Shown here in pieces: positions 45,659 to 58,400 of a DNA stretch of 64,000 nucleotides (position 1 is the first letter of the stretch; each line of letters starts with the position of its first letter). Below the pieces are notes generated by a model, which saw only the letters and a program-made list of their open reading frames with translations, ran no database searches and was not told the origin of the DNA. The DNA is from Saposhnikovia divaricata (lineage: Eukaryota > Streptophyta > Magnoliopsida > Apiales > Apiaceae). A program made the position numbers and the translations under genes. The DNA is taken from NCBI GenBank assembly GCA_036435485.1, contig CM071595.1, forward strand, positions 104,152,580 through 104,216,579, given 5' to 3'.

Positions 45659-48600
45659 GGGCAAACAGATTAGCAACATGAAGCTTGGACTGTAACAATG
45701 CTAACTGATATGAAGGCAAAGCATTTGTAAACATATCAGCAGGTTGAACCGAAGTACTAATATGTGCAGGAGCAATCAAACCAGACTGAAACTTATCACG
45801 AACAAGATGACAGTCTATATCAATATGTTTGGTCCGTTCATGAAAAACTGGATTAGAGGCAATATGTAATGCAGAGTTATTGTCACAAACAAGGGTATAG
45901 GAAAAACAGATGGTGACTGTAATGTCTTAAGAAGATTAACAAGCCATACAACCTCACAACAAGTATATGCCATGGCACGATACTCAAATTCTGCAGAAGA
46001 CCTTGAGACTGTAGGTTGTTTTTTACATTTCCAGGATATCAAAGAATTGCCTAACATGACACAGTAGCCAGTAAGGGAACGTCGAGTTTCAGTACACCCT
46101 CCCCAATCAGAATCACTGTACGCAGTAAGTTGTAAAGGACATTGAGCAGAGAAAAATAATCCTTGACCTGGTGAACCTTTGATAAACTTGACCATTTTAT
46201 AAGCTGCAGACAAATGATCTTCCCTAGGACATGAGATGAATTGAGATAATACATGAACCCCATATGCTAAATTTGGACGAGTAATAGTTAAGTAAAGTAA
46301 ACGTCCCACCAACCGTCGATAAACACCAATCTCAGTATCAGCCAACAAAGGAGAGGTATTTTCAATTAATTTGTGATTTTGCTCAATTGGAACAGAAGAA
46401 GGTTTGACAGCAGTCATACCTGTGTCATTGAGAATATCAAGTGCATATTTACGTTGATTAACAAATATGCCAGCAGTAGATCGATCAACTTCAAGGCCAA
46501 GAAAATACTTTAAAGGGCCTAAGTCCTTTATTTTGAACTGAGAATGTAGAAAATCCTTAACTTGAGTTAATAACTCTGTGGAATTACCAGCAAGTAAAAT
46601 ATCATCCACATAAACAATAGCCACAACAAATCCAGATGAAGTCTTAAAGGTGAACAAACTATGATCACAAGCAGCCTGAGAAAAACCAAATTTTAACCGA
46701 GCAGCAACTAATTTTTGATTACAAACACGAGGTGCCTGTTTCAACCCATAAATTGACTTTCGTAGCCTACAGACAAGTTCAACACCAGCTGAGAAGGAAG
46801 TGGAAGTAGTAGATAATTGTTGAAAACCAGGGGCAATTTCATATAAATTTTTTCAGTTAACTCACCATGAAGAAAGGCATTATTTACATCCATTTGATTT
46901 ATATGCCAGTTATATTTAGCTGCTAAAGCCAACACCACACGAACTGTAGTCATTTTAGCAATTGGTGCATAAGTTTCAAAATAGTCAACTCCTATAGTTT
47001 GTGTGAACCCCTTGGCTACAAGACGAGCCTTGTATTTATCAACAGTCCCTGCTGGTGTGTACTTAACCTTGAATAACCACTTACATTCAACTATATTCTT
47101 ATCTAAAGGTTTAGGCACAATATCCCATGTGTGATTATCCTCTAGAGCTCTAATTTCTGCCACCATTGCAGCTTGCTAGTGAGCATGTACTACAGCTTGT
47201 TTATAAGTATAAGGAACTGGTTCTTTAGTAATGTAGGCTAGAAATGTATTATAGGTTAGTGAAAAAACACTGTAAGCTATGCACTTATGCAAAGGATAAG
47301 TACATAAGGCAGTGGAATTAGAACCAATGGTATTAGCATTTGGAGGCAAACCAGTATAATCTTTGTATTTTGTTGGTAAAGTCTTATGTCTCACAGGTAT
47401 GATAGACAAAGTTTGAGTAGGTAAATCTGATACAATCTCAGTAGTAGTAGAATTAGAATTAGGAGGACTGCGAATGGATTGAGATGTATCAGAAATTTCA
47501 GATGTGACTAGTGGAGACACAATGGAAACAGGTGTGTCATCAGTATGGGATAAGTCAGAAACAATAGCTGGAAATAAGGATGTATGGGACAGAAGAGAAG
47601 GAGTTTCCTTAAAAGGAAATACATTTTCAATAAAAACAACATCCCTTGAAACATAACATTTCCTAGTAGCAAGGTGCATAACCCTATAACCTTTCTTACC
47701 ATAAGGGTAGCCCAGAAAAACACACTGAAGTCCTCTAGGATTGAACTTATCTAAGGACTAGAAACATCAGCTATGTAACACAAACAGCCAAACACCTTTA
47801 AGAAATCATAATTAGGTGGTTTATGAAACAAAATCTCATAACAAGATTTGAATTGCAATTGCTGAACAGGCAACAAATTGATTAGATGAACTGCAGTAAG
47901 AATGCAGTCACCCCATAGAGACTTAGGTAAATTTGTTTGAAGCATTAATGATCTTGCAACATTTAAAATATGCTGATGTTTCCTTTCCACCACCCCATTT
48001 TGTTGGGGTGTGTAAGGACAGCTAGTCTGGTGAATACCAGAATCATTGAAAATTTTCTGAAGAATTTGATTAGTAAATTCAGTACCATTATCAGATTTAA
48101 CAGTTTTGATATTAGTCTGAAATTGATTTTTGATTAAACATATGAAATTCTGTAGAAGTAAAGATACTTGAGATTTTTCTGATAACAAATAAACCCAAGT
48201 ACATTTGGAATGTTCTTCAACTATAGTAAGAAAGTATTTACAATGATCATGAGTGCTCTTGTTGTAAGGTCCTCATAGGTCACATTGAATCAACTCAAAC
48301 AGAGCATAGATAGAGTTATCAGAAACAGTAAATGGCAACCTATGTTGCTTAGCTTGAAGACAAACATCACAAGTAGTAAATTGACTACTATTTACAGAAG
48401 AAGTAACAGAAGCTTTATTCAGAATAAAAGCAGCAGGATGACCAAGTCTGGCATGCCAGAGTTGAGCTTCAATAGATGGTTCAACATGAATTCTTGAACA
48501 CAGATGATTAACAGATGAACATGACTTAGAATGAGAAGAAGACATGGTGAGATTGTATAGCCCAGCTTCAGCCTTACCAATCTCTACCATCATCTTCTGG

Positions 48601-48705
48601 GAAGGGACCCGCAAAGTACAATTATGACTGTAGAAAAGAACTGAAGCAGAAGTGTCTGAAGTTAATTTTGAGATGGAAATTAAGTTGCAGTGGAATGAAG
48701 GAACA
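45640..48705 (-). pseudogene. Ty1/copia pol relic, LTR-less at its 3' end
   Basis: On the minus strand from 48705 down: protease-to-GAG-pre-integrase (CNLISISKL; LWHARLGHPAAFILNKAS; CDVCLQAKQHRLPF), integrase (KSDNGTEFTNQILQKIF; TPQQNGVVERKHQHILN, 47751-48188), a linker (47176-47679), RT (KYKARLVAKGFTQTIGVDYF; VYVDDILLAGN), then RNase H (YSDSDWGGCTETRRSLTGYC; ERTKHIDIDCHLVRDKF) ending QPADMFTNALPSYQLALLQS...NLFAPS. Frameshifts or stops fall near 45895, 46800, 47170, 47755 and 48272. Gag and the protease start are absent because Athila-like element 2 cuts it at 48706. No LTR follows RNase H; the sequence passes straight into the SABATH exon. Confidence 0.88.
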
Positions 48706-50903
48706 TGATAAGTGCATATTTTTGCATATTTTTAGTACCTATTTATTGCTTGAACTCATATTTTAATAAATTATTTTGTTGCATTTCAGGAAATTCGTAA
48801 ATAAATAAAGAAATGGCAAAATAAATAAATAAATAAAGAGCAAGGAAGGGAAAAAGAGGAAGAAAAAGGACCAAAAATGAAAGAAGGAAAAGAATTAGGA
48901 GCTTGGAGCAAAAGGAATATTTCAAGACAAGTGGAAGGTGGAGATCATCCCAACACATTAGAAAAGTGTATGGCCAAGATCAACTCTTCAAAGCTTAAGG
49001 GGAAGGAAACAAATAGATGGCTAGGATTTCACCACCACACAACCCAAATGTATGGTGGGGATTTACCCAACACCCCCCTTAACCCTAATTTATATCCTAT
49101 AAATACCCCCTCACCCCCCCTTGTATTTAGTAACTTAGATTTTAGGGTAGTTTTATTTTCTTGTATTTTCTTTAGTTTCAAATCTTGTAAACACTTTTTA
49201 TTTTAATGCAAAATTTCGTTTCCTTTAATTTCTTGTCTTGTTCTCTTGTTTATTTTACTTCCCTTTCGTTATTTTCGTAAATCCAAGTAGTGGACAAAGT
49301 AGCGAAAGCTAACCACTATGGGTTGAAATCAACGAAATTTAATTTCTTGTTCGTAATTCGTAATTTTGCCCCTTTAAACATCAATTTTATTGTGGGTTTG
49401 TTTCTCGTTCTTAGAATAATTTTTAAATTTCGTATCTAATTTCTTTGTTTCTGTAATTAATTTTAAAAAAACAAAAAAAAAATTAATTTTTTTGTTTTAT
49501 AAAACTTCATTTCGATTTTTTTTTCTCAGTTTTTTTTACATCCCTGTTTTATTGTTTTTCGTAGCAGTAAATCTCTATTAGCCTCCCCTGCTTTCGTTTA
49601 TTCACCGTACTCAGTACCGTTTTGCATTCTTCTTCTCCAAATCTAAACTCTCCTTCTCACTCCCCTCTCTTCAATTCTCTTCAAACAGAACACACCCAGC
49701 CTTCTACGACCCCCAGCCTCCTCCTTTTCCCAGAAAAACCCACAACACACTCCCGTTCTCCTTCTCCTCTTCTTCATTTCCCCCCTCAAATCTCTCTTTT
49801 CTTGTCAATTCAAACACCTCCCCTTCTTTTATTCTTTTTATCGAGTCCAAGTTATTCTTCTTTTTCTTCCAGTTTCTTTTTTTCTTTTTTTTTTTTCGTT
49901 TTTCCATGTCTGTCGGTGTTATGTTTCGAGGTGTCATGCTTGTATTTAGTTGTTCTTGTTTGAGTTTTTTTTTCGCGAATGTTGCTGTTCGAGTCTGAGT
50001 TTGAGTTTACATGTTAGTGTAAGTGAATTTCTGTTTTTTTTATCAAGTTGTTGTTGGTGATTGTTGCTGTATCCTGGTTTCCGAGTCATCGCTGCGTTGT
50101 TTTTGCGCCTTTCGAGTCTGCGTACTCAGTTCCATTTGTCCGTTTCTGTTTGTTCTTGCAGCTGAGTCATTACCGAGTCACTTGTTTTTCGTTATGCTGG
50201 AATCTTTTTCTGATTATTACTGATTATACGAGCTCTTGTTTGTTCAAGTTGTGAGATTTAGTTTTAATTATGTGTATCAGAATTCTATTTTCTGTCGAAG
50301 TATTGTAAAAAGCTGGTGCCTTCTGTTTATGTTGCGACTGTGATCGAATTGATGTCGTTTGTTATTGTGGTTCTGGTCCTTAATGATTTTTGCAATGTTC
50401 CTGAGATTGGTTTGGTTCGAATTGTGCTAAGAAACTTGGTTTTGTAGCTGAGATTGGTTTGGTTTTGAATGATTTTTGAAATTTAATATTGTCAAGATTA
50501 TAAACTTCTTCTTTTAATTCAAGTTTAAATAAAAATAAAGAGTTTTAGAATAAAATTTTATTTTAATTAGAATTTTAGAATTTTCGTATTAATTTAGATT
50601 TTTGGTTCGATTAGTTTAGAAGTTAGAATAAACTTAATTTTCCTTTAAATAGATTTAAGTTTTCTTTTGGTAATTAATTAGTAAATTAATTAGTAAAAAA
50701 TTCTCTTTTTAGTTAATTAATTTAGGAGTAGAATAATTAATCAAATCGAAATTTCCAAAAAAAAACCCACTTGTTCTAATTCGATTAAATTAGAAATTAA
50801 GGAATGCGAAAACATTAGTCCATGTGGAACGAATCAATAAATTTTACAACGAAACGAATTGTGCGCTTGCGATTCAAATGTCTTAATTATTTTTAGCACA
50901 ACA
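48706..50903 (+). repeat. 5' LTR of Athila-like element 2
   Basis: TGATAAGTGCATATTTTTGC to AGCACAACA. It has a TATA box at 49098-49105. It matches 62470 onward almost base for base as far as about 49962, then the two differ completely. Confidence 0.92.
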
Positions 50904-50909
50904 AGTTTT

Positions 50910-50927
50910 TGGCGCCGCTGCCGGGGA
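50910..50927 (+). promoter_or_regulatory. Primer binding site, tRNA-Asp type
   Basis: TGGCGCCGCTGCCGGGGA, identical to the site of element 1. Confidence 0.85.
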
Positions 50928-51872
50928 CTAATTATTTTTCACACCTTAGTTTTTAATTTTTCGGATTAGCTCTTTTCTCACCCTTTTTCTTGTTTGCATT
51001 TTTTCGAGGAATTTGGAGGAAAATTCGGGAAACTTGGATTAAAGCGGAAGAATTTTCTCGGAATTTTGGAAGCTTTGCTTGGGTAAACCGTATCTCTCCT
51101 CTTTCGTTTTTTTATTTAGAAAATCACAAAAATCACAAAAAAATTAAAAATTAAAAATCCAAAAAAATTAGTTGTAAATACATAATTGTTGCATCATGCA
51201 TTTAATCACTTAGGGCACACCATCTAGATTTTTATTTTCTTGTTTTTAATTTTTCGTACCCTATAAATTGTGGGGATCGCTGGAGGACCCCAAGGTACGT
51301 TAAATTCTTTCTTTTCTTTAGTTAGAACACGTAGTTTAAAGCATCCATAAATGTTTATAGTTTTTTTTATATCTCTTTGTTTGTTGCATCATTTTGTAAA
51401 TAAATCTTAAGGGCAAAACCTCTCAAAAGATAAGGGAAGGGATTTCATCACTCTTTCCTTAGCCCAAAAACAATTTAATCCCTCATTTTGCATACCTAGC
51501 CTTTAATAAAATTAATTAGATGTTTGCCCCTAGGATTCTCGCGCTCAATTAGGAAGGTGCTTAAGAAACGAAGTAATCTTTAATTATTCCTACTCTTTGG
51601 TGTCTAGGAAAGCGAAAGCTGACCTGGCCAATTAAGGTTTTGGTGTCTAGGCTGGTGTTTAGCCTCTTGGCAATGCTTGCACCTACCTGGCCAAGCCGGT
51701 TAGAATAATTATTTATTTACTTAGTTTTTGGTAGCCCTTACGGTTAGGAGCAAGGTCTAGTTATTTTATTAGGGAACCCTAGGTTTAGAATTTTTCTTTT
51801 AATTTTACACCCCTTTCTTTTTGTGTGTTTATTTTATCGCACTTATTTGTTACGTGTTTCCTTACATGGTTT
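50928..51872 (+). other. Untranslated leader of Athila-like element 2
   Basis: No gene; collinear with the leader of element 1 (7433-8403). Confidence 0.7.
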
Positions 51873-51997
51873 ATGCGAACTATTTGGATTAGGGATAATT
51901 CTTCTAGACTAGTGAAATCGTTTGAGATTTCCTCCTCTTCTGATTCCGAGTCTTTAGATAATTCCGAACCGATAGTAAACATGGCCATGTCTCTTAA
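51873..51997 (+). pseudogene. Gag N-terminus of Athila-like element 2
   Basis: The frame MRTIWIRDNSSRLVKSFEIS...NMAMSL matches the gag start of element 1. It is cut by the solo LTR after the CTTAA target and continues at 55415. Confidence 0.85.
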
Positions 51998-54383
51998 TGT
52001 AACGCCCCCAAATCCCTTACAGGAATCCAGGTCGTCACAACTCTTGCGGAATACTTGAACACCTACTCATAGTATAATCTACAACAATATTCTTAACAAC
52101 TCCATCTTTTATTCCACAGGTTATAGTCTTAGAACAAGCACTCAAAATACAAAAGTTATTACAATACAAACTCACCTCCCAGAATCTCTGAAATATTATT
52201 ACAGAATACAAAACACTCAATAGTAAAGCATTAACAACTTCTTTCCATCTTGTAACCTCCTTCGATATTATAAGGCTAATGGATTGAATTTAATAGCCCT
52301 TCTCCTTCCCTTTGCCACGGATCGCCATGCTAGAGCCGTCTTTAGATGTCGCTGATTAATAATATTTAAATAGCAAGAATGAGCCAAAGAATGCCCAGCA
52401 AGTATATACAGATATCATATAATACAACAACAAACCCACTCAAAATATGTTTTTACTACTCTATAATAGTTATCCTCCGATATGAGTATAAATACATTTG
52501 AAAAGAGATTAGCTCAGAAATTCTTATAAATCTTGAAATACTACTCCAATATATCTCAATAACTTCTCGAAATACTACTCGGAAAGAAATCAATAACTTC
52601 TCAAAATACTACTCGAAAATAAATTTAATAACTCCTCAGAACTACTCAATTTGTTTGAAATAATATAATATAACAACTGCTCACATCAACACCCTAGTTA
52701 ACAGAACCACAAAGGCATCTATTAACTGATAGGATGTCAATTGGATTTCTGCTCAGAACGCCTACTCAAGTAATGGATGATCAATCCATTATCACTACTC
52801 GTTCTCTATCGATAGAAGGATGAGCCGAAGTCTCGAACACACCCTTAATACTACTCAGTTGGGCCGGTGCGTTACTCCGGTCACTTTTGCCTTCATAAGC
52901 AATGAACAATAGACACCAATAATATAGTTTCCCTCTCGAACGATTAGAGGAAATATTATGAAAAACTGTTCTGATTATGGAATCGAAATGAGGTGACCCA
53001 TATCAGTATACATAACTTACTTTATATACTCCCACTCTTAAATATAAACTCGAATGAAGTATCTCAATAAACATACTAACAATATGGAACAACTCATGAA
53101 ATAAGTTTGAACACCTCATGATATAATATGGCTGGATAACAGCTCAACAATAACATGTATGTAAATTGCATGGATAAAGTCTTGTATAAATCGCTCGAAA
53201 GAATACTTGATTTTGTAAACCGAAAACGTAATCAGCATAATTATGAATTTAAAAATATAAATACTCCGAACAATGGAGTACGAATTAGTAAACTTGCCTG
53301 TGCTCTGCGGTACGATAATTCACCTGGCTCCACGTCTCTGATTCTCTATAACCAAATAAAACTCACTTTATTAGCCCGACATTTCACCTTTTAAAAACCT
53401 GGTTCAGCTATTTCGTACAAATCCCGGTTTTTAATCTAAAAGCCCAATCTGACTAATTAAAATAATCCAATAATAAATATCAGCCTCTAAAATAATACTG
53501 CATTTAATTCTATCTATTCCCAAAAATCTCTCTTTTTATTAACGAATTATTAAGTCTATAAATCACGAACAGAAAATCACTAATTATCTCTAAACGATTG
53601 CTAACGTTTAAATAACCAAATTGTACTTCTAATTATCTATTCTAAATTCTCAGAAAAATCCCTAATTTAATTAATATAAATCTCAAAACCAAAATTATTC
53701 AAGAATCTATTTTATTCAATTTAAATCCATAAATATTAATAATAATCCCACTAATTAATTTTCCCTTTAAATCTCGTAATAATAATAATAATAATCCGTT
53801 TTTAAATCTCTAAAATAATCTGGTCCTATCCTATTAATAAAATAATTCGGAAATATTAAATATAAAATCTTGAAATTATACCCCTTTTTAATCCTATTTA
53901 TTCTAAATTAATCCTCTTTTTAATAATAAAACAATAAATCTCTAAATTATGGAAAATAATCACATAATATTTTTTTTAAATCAAAATCTAACTATAAATA
54001 TATACCAAATTAATAAATTAAACCCTCTTTTATACTCAAATTCATAAATCACTAATTTATGTAACAAAATATTTTTTATTTAAATAATAAACCAATTTAA
54101 TTAATTATTCATTATATACTATTCTAAATTTTAATAACACTTTAATTAAATCACTAGTTTTAAAATCAACAACTAAATTTAAAAAAAACACAACTTTTTA
54201 TTTAACTCCAAATCAAAACATAAAAATAGAAATTGTTATTGATTCGTCTTAATAAAATTATTAATTATCAATTTAGTAGAAATATTCCCGTGGGCCCCAC
54301 CTCCCCCATGGTGGACCCCACGCACCCCCCATCTGTGAGCTTCAAGTTCGAAACCCCCCCCATCTGCGATTTCTTCTCTTCTC

Positions 54384-54445
<62 letters not shown>

Positions 54446-54470
54446 CCTCTCTCGCATCTCTCTCTCTCAG

Positions 54471-54528
<58 letters not shown>

Positions 54529-54702
54529 GAACACCCCTTTCTCCCCTCTTTCTCCCCCTTCTCTCCTCGACAACAACACTCCACCACCAAAACAACCACC
54601 CCGACTTTCTCCCTCCGCCCTTTCTCCCTCTCGACCCATCTCTCTCTCTCTGCCTCACATCTCTCTCGCTCTCGACCTCCCCCTCCCCCTCTCTCTCTCT
54701 CA

Positions 54703-54760
<58 letters not shown>

Positions 54761-55414
54761 ACCTCCCCTTCAATTTCTTCACCCTCCGCTAATCTCTCTC
54801 CGCTATTACCTGTTAACCACCACCCCCCAATACACTTAGTCGAACAGAAGTTTAAGACAAAGAATTAGTACCTGCTCTGTTTTGTGTTCAAAATAATGTA
54901 TAAGACTTCTGATAAAAACGGGGAATCTGTCTCAATTAAATACAAAACTGAATTTAACTATTTTGTTTTATAAAATAAGCAAAAATAATTAAAAATGGGA
55001 GACAATATAAAGTGGGATTTTTAGTGCCCCTAATTATAGTTTTCAAGTGGACAATTAAATAATAAAAATGGGAGACAAAATAATTGTTGAATAATTAAAA
55101 ATAAAAATAATGATTATGTCTATATTTAATGAAATATTTGGTGAAAAGATATCGTTTTTCCCCGTCTAATTAATTAAAACGAAATTCTAATTTCGTTTCT
55201 TAAAATAAATACGACTCAAAATTTAAAAATACTATTTTTCTCAAATTTTTAATAAACACTAATATTTAAATATAATACGAATATATAAGTTTTAAAAATT
55301 TATAAAACGTACTAATTAAAAAAAATATATACTAGTGCATCGTTTCTAAAATATTTTTAAATAAAAATATCGAGTAGAAAGAAAATTTTATTCGAAAAAT
55401 TTACGGATATTACA
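51998..55414 (-). mobile_element. Solo LTR, copy 3
   Basis: A 3.4-kb unit starting TGTAACGCCCCCAAATCC and ending CGGATATTACA, flanked by CTTAA (51993-51997 and 55415-55419). It shares AGCAAGAATGAGCC and GATAGAAGGATGAGCC landmarks with copies 1 and 2. On the minus strand its start TGTAATATCCGTAAATTTTT and end GGGGGCGTTACA fit Tekay/Del-type LTRs (inference). The (CT)n block lies inside. No coding domain. Confidence 0.8.
54390..54765. repeat. Compound (CT)n microsatellite region
   Basis: Three long CT runs (about 54390-54440, 54475-54526, 54682-54760) separated by C/T-rich spacers within solo LTR copy 3. Long SLSLSL / RERERE frames on both strands are artefacts of the repeat. Confidence 0.93.
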
Positions 55415-55419
55415 CTTAA

Positions 55420-58400
55420 GGACCGTTGCTACCCCACCCGCTCCGCTCAACCTTCGTGCATCACTCTTCCTCCCGTAAATGGTAATAATTTCGAGATCAA
55501 AGCTCACCATATTAGCATGTTACCTAAGTTTACCGGGAGTGATGGTGAGGATCCGTATATTTTTCTTCATGAATTCGAGGAGGTTTGTGCTCTACAAAAA
55601 CTTCAACAATTGACTGAAGACTCCATTAGGCTTAGACTTATTAACTTCGCCTTAAAAGAAAATGCCAAAAAATGGTTGTATAGTCTACCTGTTAATTCGA
55701 ATTCCACGTGGGAGGGATTTGTGATAATTTTTCTTAAAAAATATTTTCCAAACCATAAGACTACAAGGATTACAAACGAAATAAATCAATTTCATCAAAA
55801 GGAAAATGAGCCTTTTTAGAAATATTTTGATCGTTTTAAAAATCTCATCACAATGCCCCCACCACGGAATAGAAAAATGGAGGCTTTGCAAGATTGTTTA
55901 CGAGGCCCTAGATAGTCCAACAACCGCGTTGTTAGAGTCTATGTGCCAAGGAAAATTCATGGAGAAAAATGAAGACGAAGGGTGGGAGTTTTTCGAGGAA
56001 TTAGCCGAGAAGACAATGTTGTGGGAGTCTACTAGGGAACCTCACAAATCCAATGAGTCATCTAGTTCTTCTAGGGGTCTACATTCAATTGGAAACAATA
56101 TTGCAACCGATGCCAAGCTAGCCACCCTTACTAGGAGACTCGAAGCTCTAGAAACTCATAGTAGTCCCCCACTTATGTCTATGTACCCAAATTTTAATTC
56201 TTCGAACTTTGAGTCTCAACCTTGTCCCGATTTTGAGCAAGTGAACGCAATGTTCCAACCGAGGCCTCGAAATGACCCGTTCGCACCGACTTACAATCCC
56301 GGGTGGAAGAACCACCCGAATTTCTCTTGGAACCAAGGCCAAAATTTCCAATCTCCACCATCTTTTCAAAAGCCGAACTATCCAAACCAAGTTCCTTTTT
56401 CAAACACGACTCAAAATCACATTCCTTATCAAAATCAAGCACCCGCCCACCCACCCGGCTTTCATGAGTCGGATAAGAGAATTAATTCCTTGGAAAAGAC
56501 TCTCGATGCGCTTCTAAAATCAACAACTAATTTGGCTCAATCTCAACAAACCTTCATGCAAACCATGACTCAAGATAGGCAAATTTTAAATGCTAGTACT
56601 CAAGCCATATCTAAGTTAGAGGTTCAAGTAAGCCAATTAGCCAATGCCATTTGTGAACGAGAGAAAAACAAACTCCCAAGTCAAACCGAGGTAAACCCTA
56701 AATTTCCTATCAATCAAAGACCTCCTCACAATGTGAACGTTGTCATTTCCTTAAGGTCCGGTAAGCAAGTTGAAAATCATGTCGGTGACAAGTCTCCCGA
56801 AGAAGACGAATCAAATTCTGAACCAAACGCTAATTTTGAACCCGAGAGTTCTAAGGAACAAGGATCAACGAGTGGAACAAAACCCGTCCCTGAAGAACCT
56901 AATGAACGAGTCTTTAAGCCAAAAGCTCCTTACCCTCAACGACTCATTTCTCCTAAACAGACGGCCCAAATGGACAAGATCTTAGAAGTTTTTAAACAAG
57001 TCAAAGTCAACATCCCTCTTTTAGACGCGATTCAACAAATTCCTTCGTATGCGAAATGTCTAAAAGATTTGTGCACACATAAGCGAACTACTCACGTCCC
57101 TAAGAAAGCCTTCTTGACGTCCCAAGTGAGCTCAATTCTTTCAAACCAAATTCCCGTGAAATATAAGGACCCCGGTTGTCCTACAATTTCATGTGTCATA
57201 GGCAATACCTTTGTGGACAAGGCATTACTCGACTTAGGCGCTAGTGTGAACTTGCTTCCATTTTCGGTCTATCAAGCCCTAGGTTTAGGAGAGCTTCAAA
57301 GAACTAATGTTACACTTCAATTAGCCGATCGTTCTGTCAAAGTTCCTAAGGGAATTATTGAAGACGTGCTAATTAAAGTAGGTGACTTTTTCTTTCCCGT
57401 TGATTTTATCGTCCTAGAAACCGAACCGGTCAAGAACCCTAAGAATCAGATTCCTATCATTCTAGGAAGGCCATTTCTAGCCACCTCCAATGCTTTGATT
57501 AATTGTAGAAATGGATTAATGAAATTAACATTTGGGAACATGACCATTGACCTCAATATTTTTCATATAGGGAAACAACCCGATGATCTCTATGATCAAC
57601 CTATGGATGTCAATTTAATTGATGATATAGTTGATCAAGAATTCATCAACCCTAATGATGCTCTTGATTTTTGTTTAAAACACTTTGGTCAAGATTGGGA
57701 TGATTCTGAATATACAAACGAGGTCAATGCAATGTTAGATTCCACCATTCCTACAAATAACCAAGCATGTGAACCACCTCCTTTGCCACTTTTCGAAGCT
57801 AGTGAACCCGTTGAGTCAAAGCCGCCCGATTTAGAACTCAAACCTCTTCCCGACACTCTTAAGTACGCCTTCTTAGGTCCTAACGAGTCTCTTCCCGTTA
57901 TAATTTCATCTAATTTGACCAAGTCACAAGAGGATGAGCTTGTAAATGTGCTTAGAGAACATAAGGAAGCCATAGGTTGGAGTATCTCGGATATTAAAGG
58001 AATTAGTCCGGCCATTGTCCAACATCGGATTCACTTAGTTGATGATGCCAAACCAGTTCGTGAACCACAAAGGCGGTTGAACCCTACCATGATGGAAGTC
58101 GTTAGGAAGGAAATCCTTAAGTGTCTTGATAATGGAATCATTTATCCCATTTCTGATAGCTCTTGGGTTAGCCCGATTCAGGTAGTACCTAAAAAGTCGG
58201 GTATTACCGTGGTGACTAACGAGAACAATGAGCAAGTTCCTACTCGTATCCAATCCAGTTGGAGGGTGTGCATAGACTATAGGAAACTCAACGATGCCAC
58301 TAGAAAAGACCACTTTCCTTTGCCATTCATAGATCAAATGTTAGAAAGGTTAGCGGGTCATGCCTACTACTGTTTCCTAGATGGTTATTCCGGTTATTTT

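Noticed and set aside
49622..50254. Serine/leucine/phenylalanine-rich frames in the LTRs
   Set aside because: They come from pyrimidine-rich LTR sequence that recurs at 63383-63755, without protein domains.
54233..54868. Long frames on both strands (SLSLSL and RERERE)
   Set aside because: They are produced by the CT microsatellite inside solo LTR copy 3, without non-repetitive coding content.
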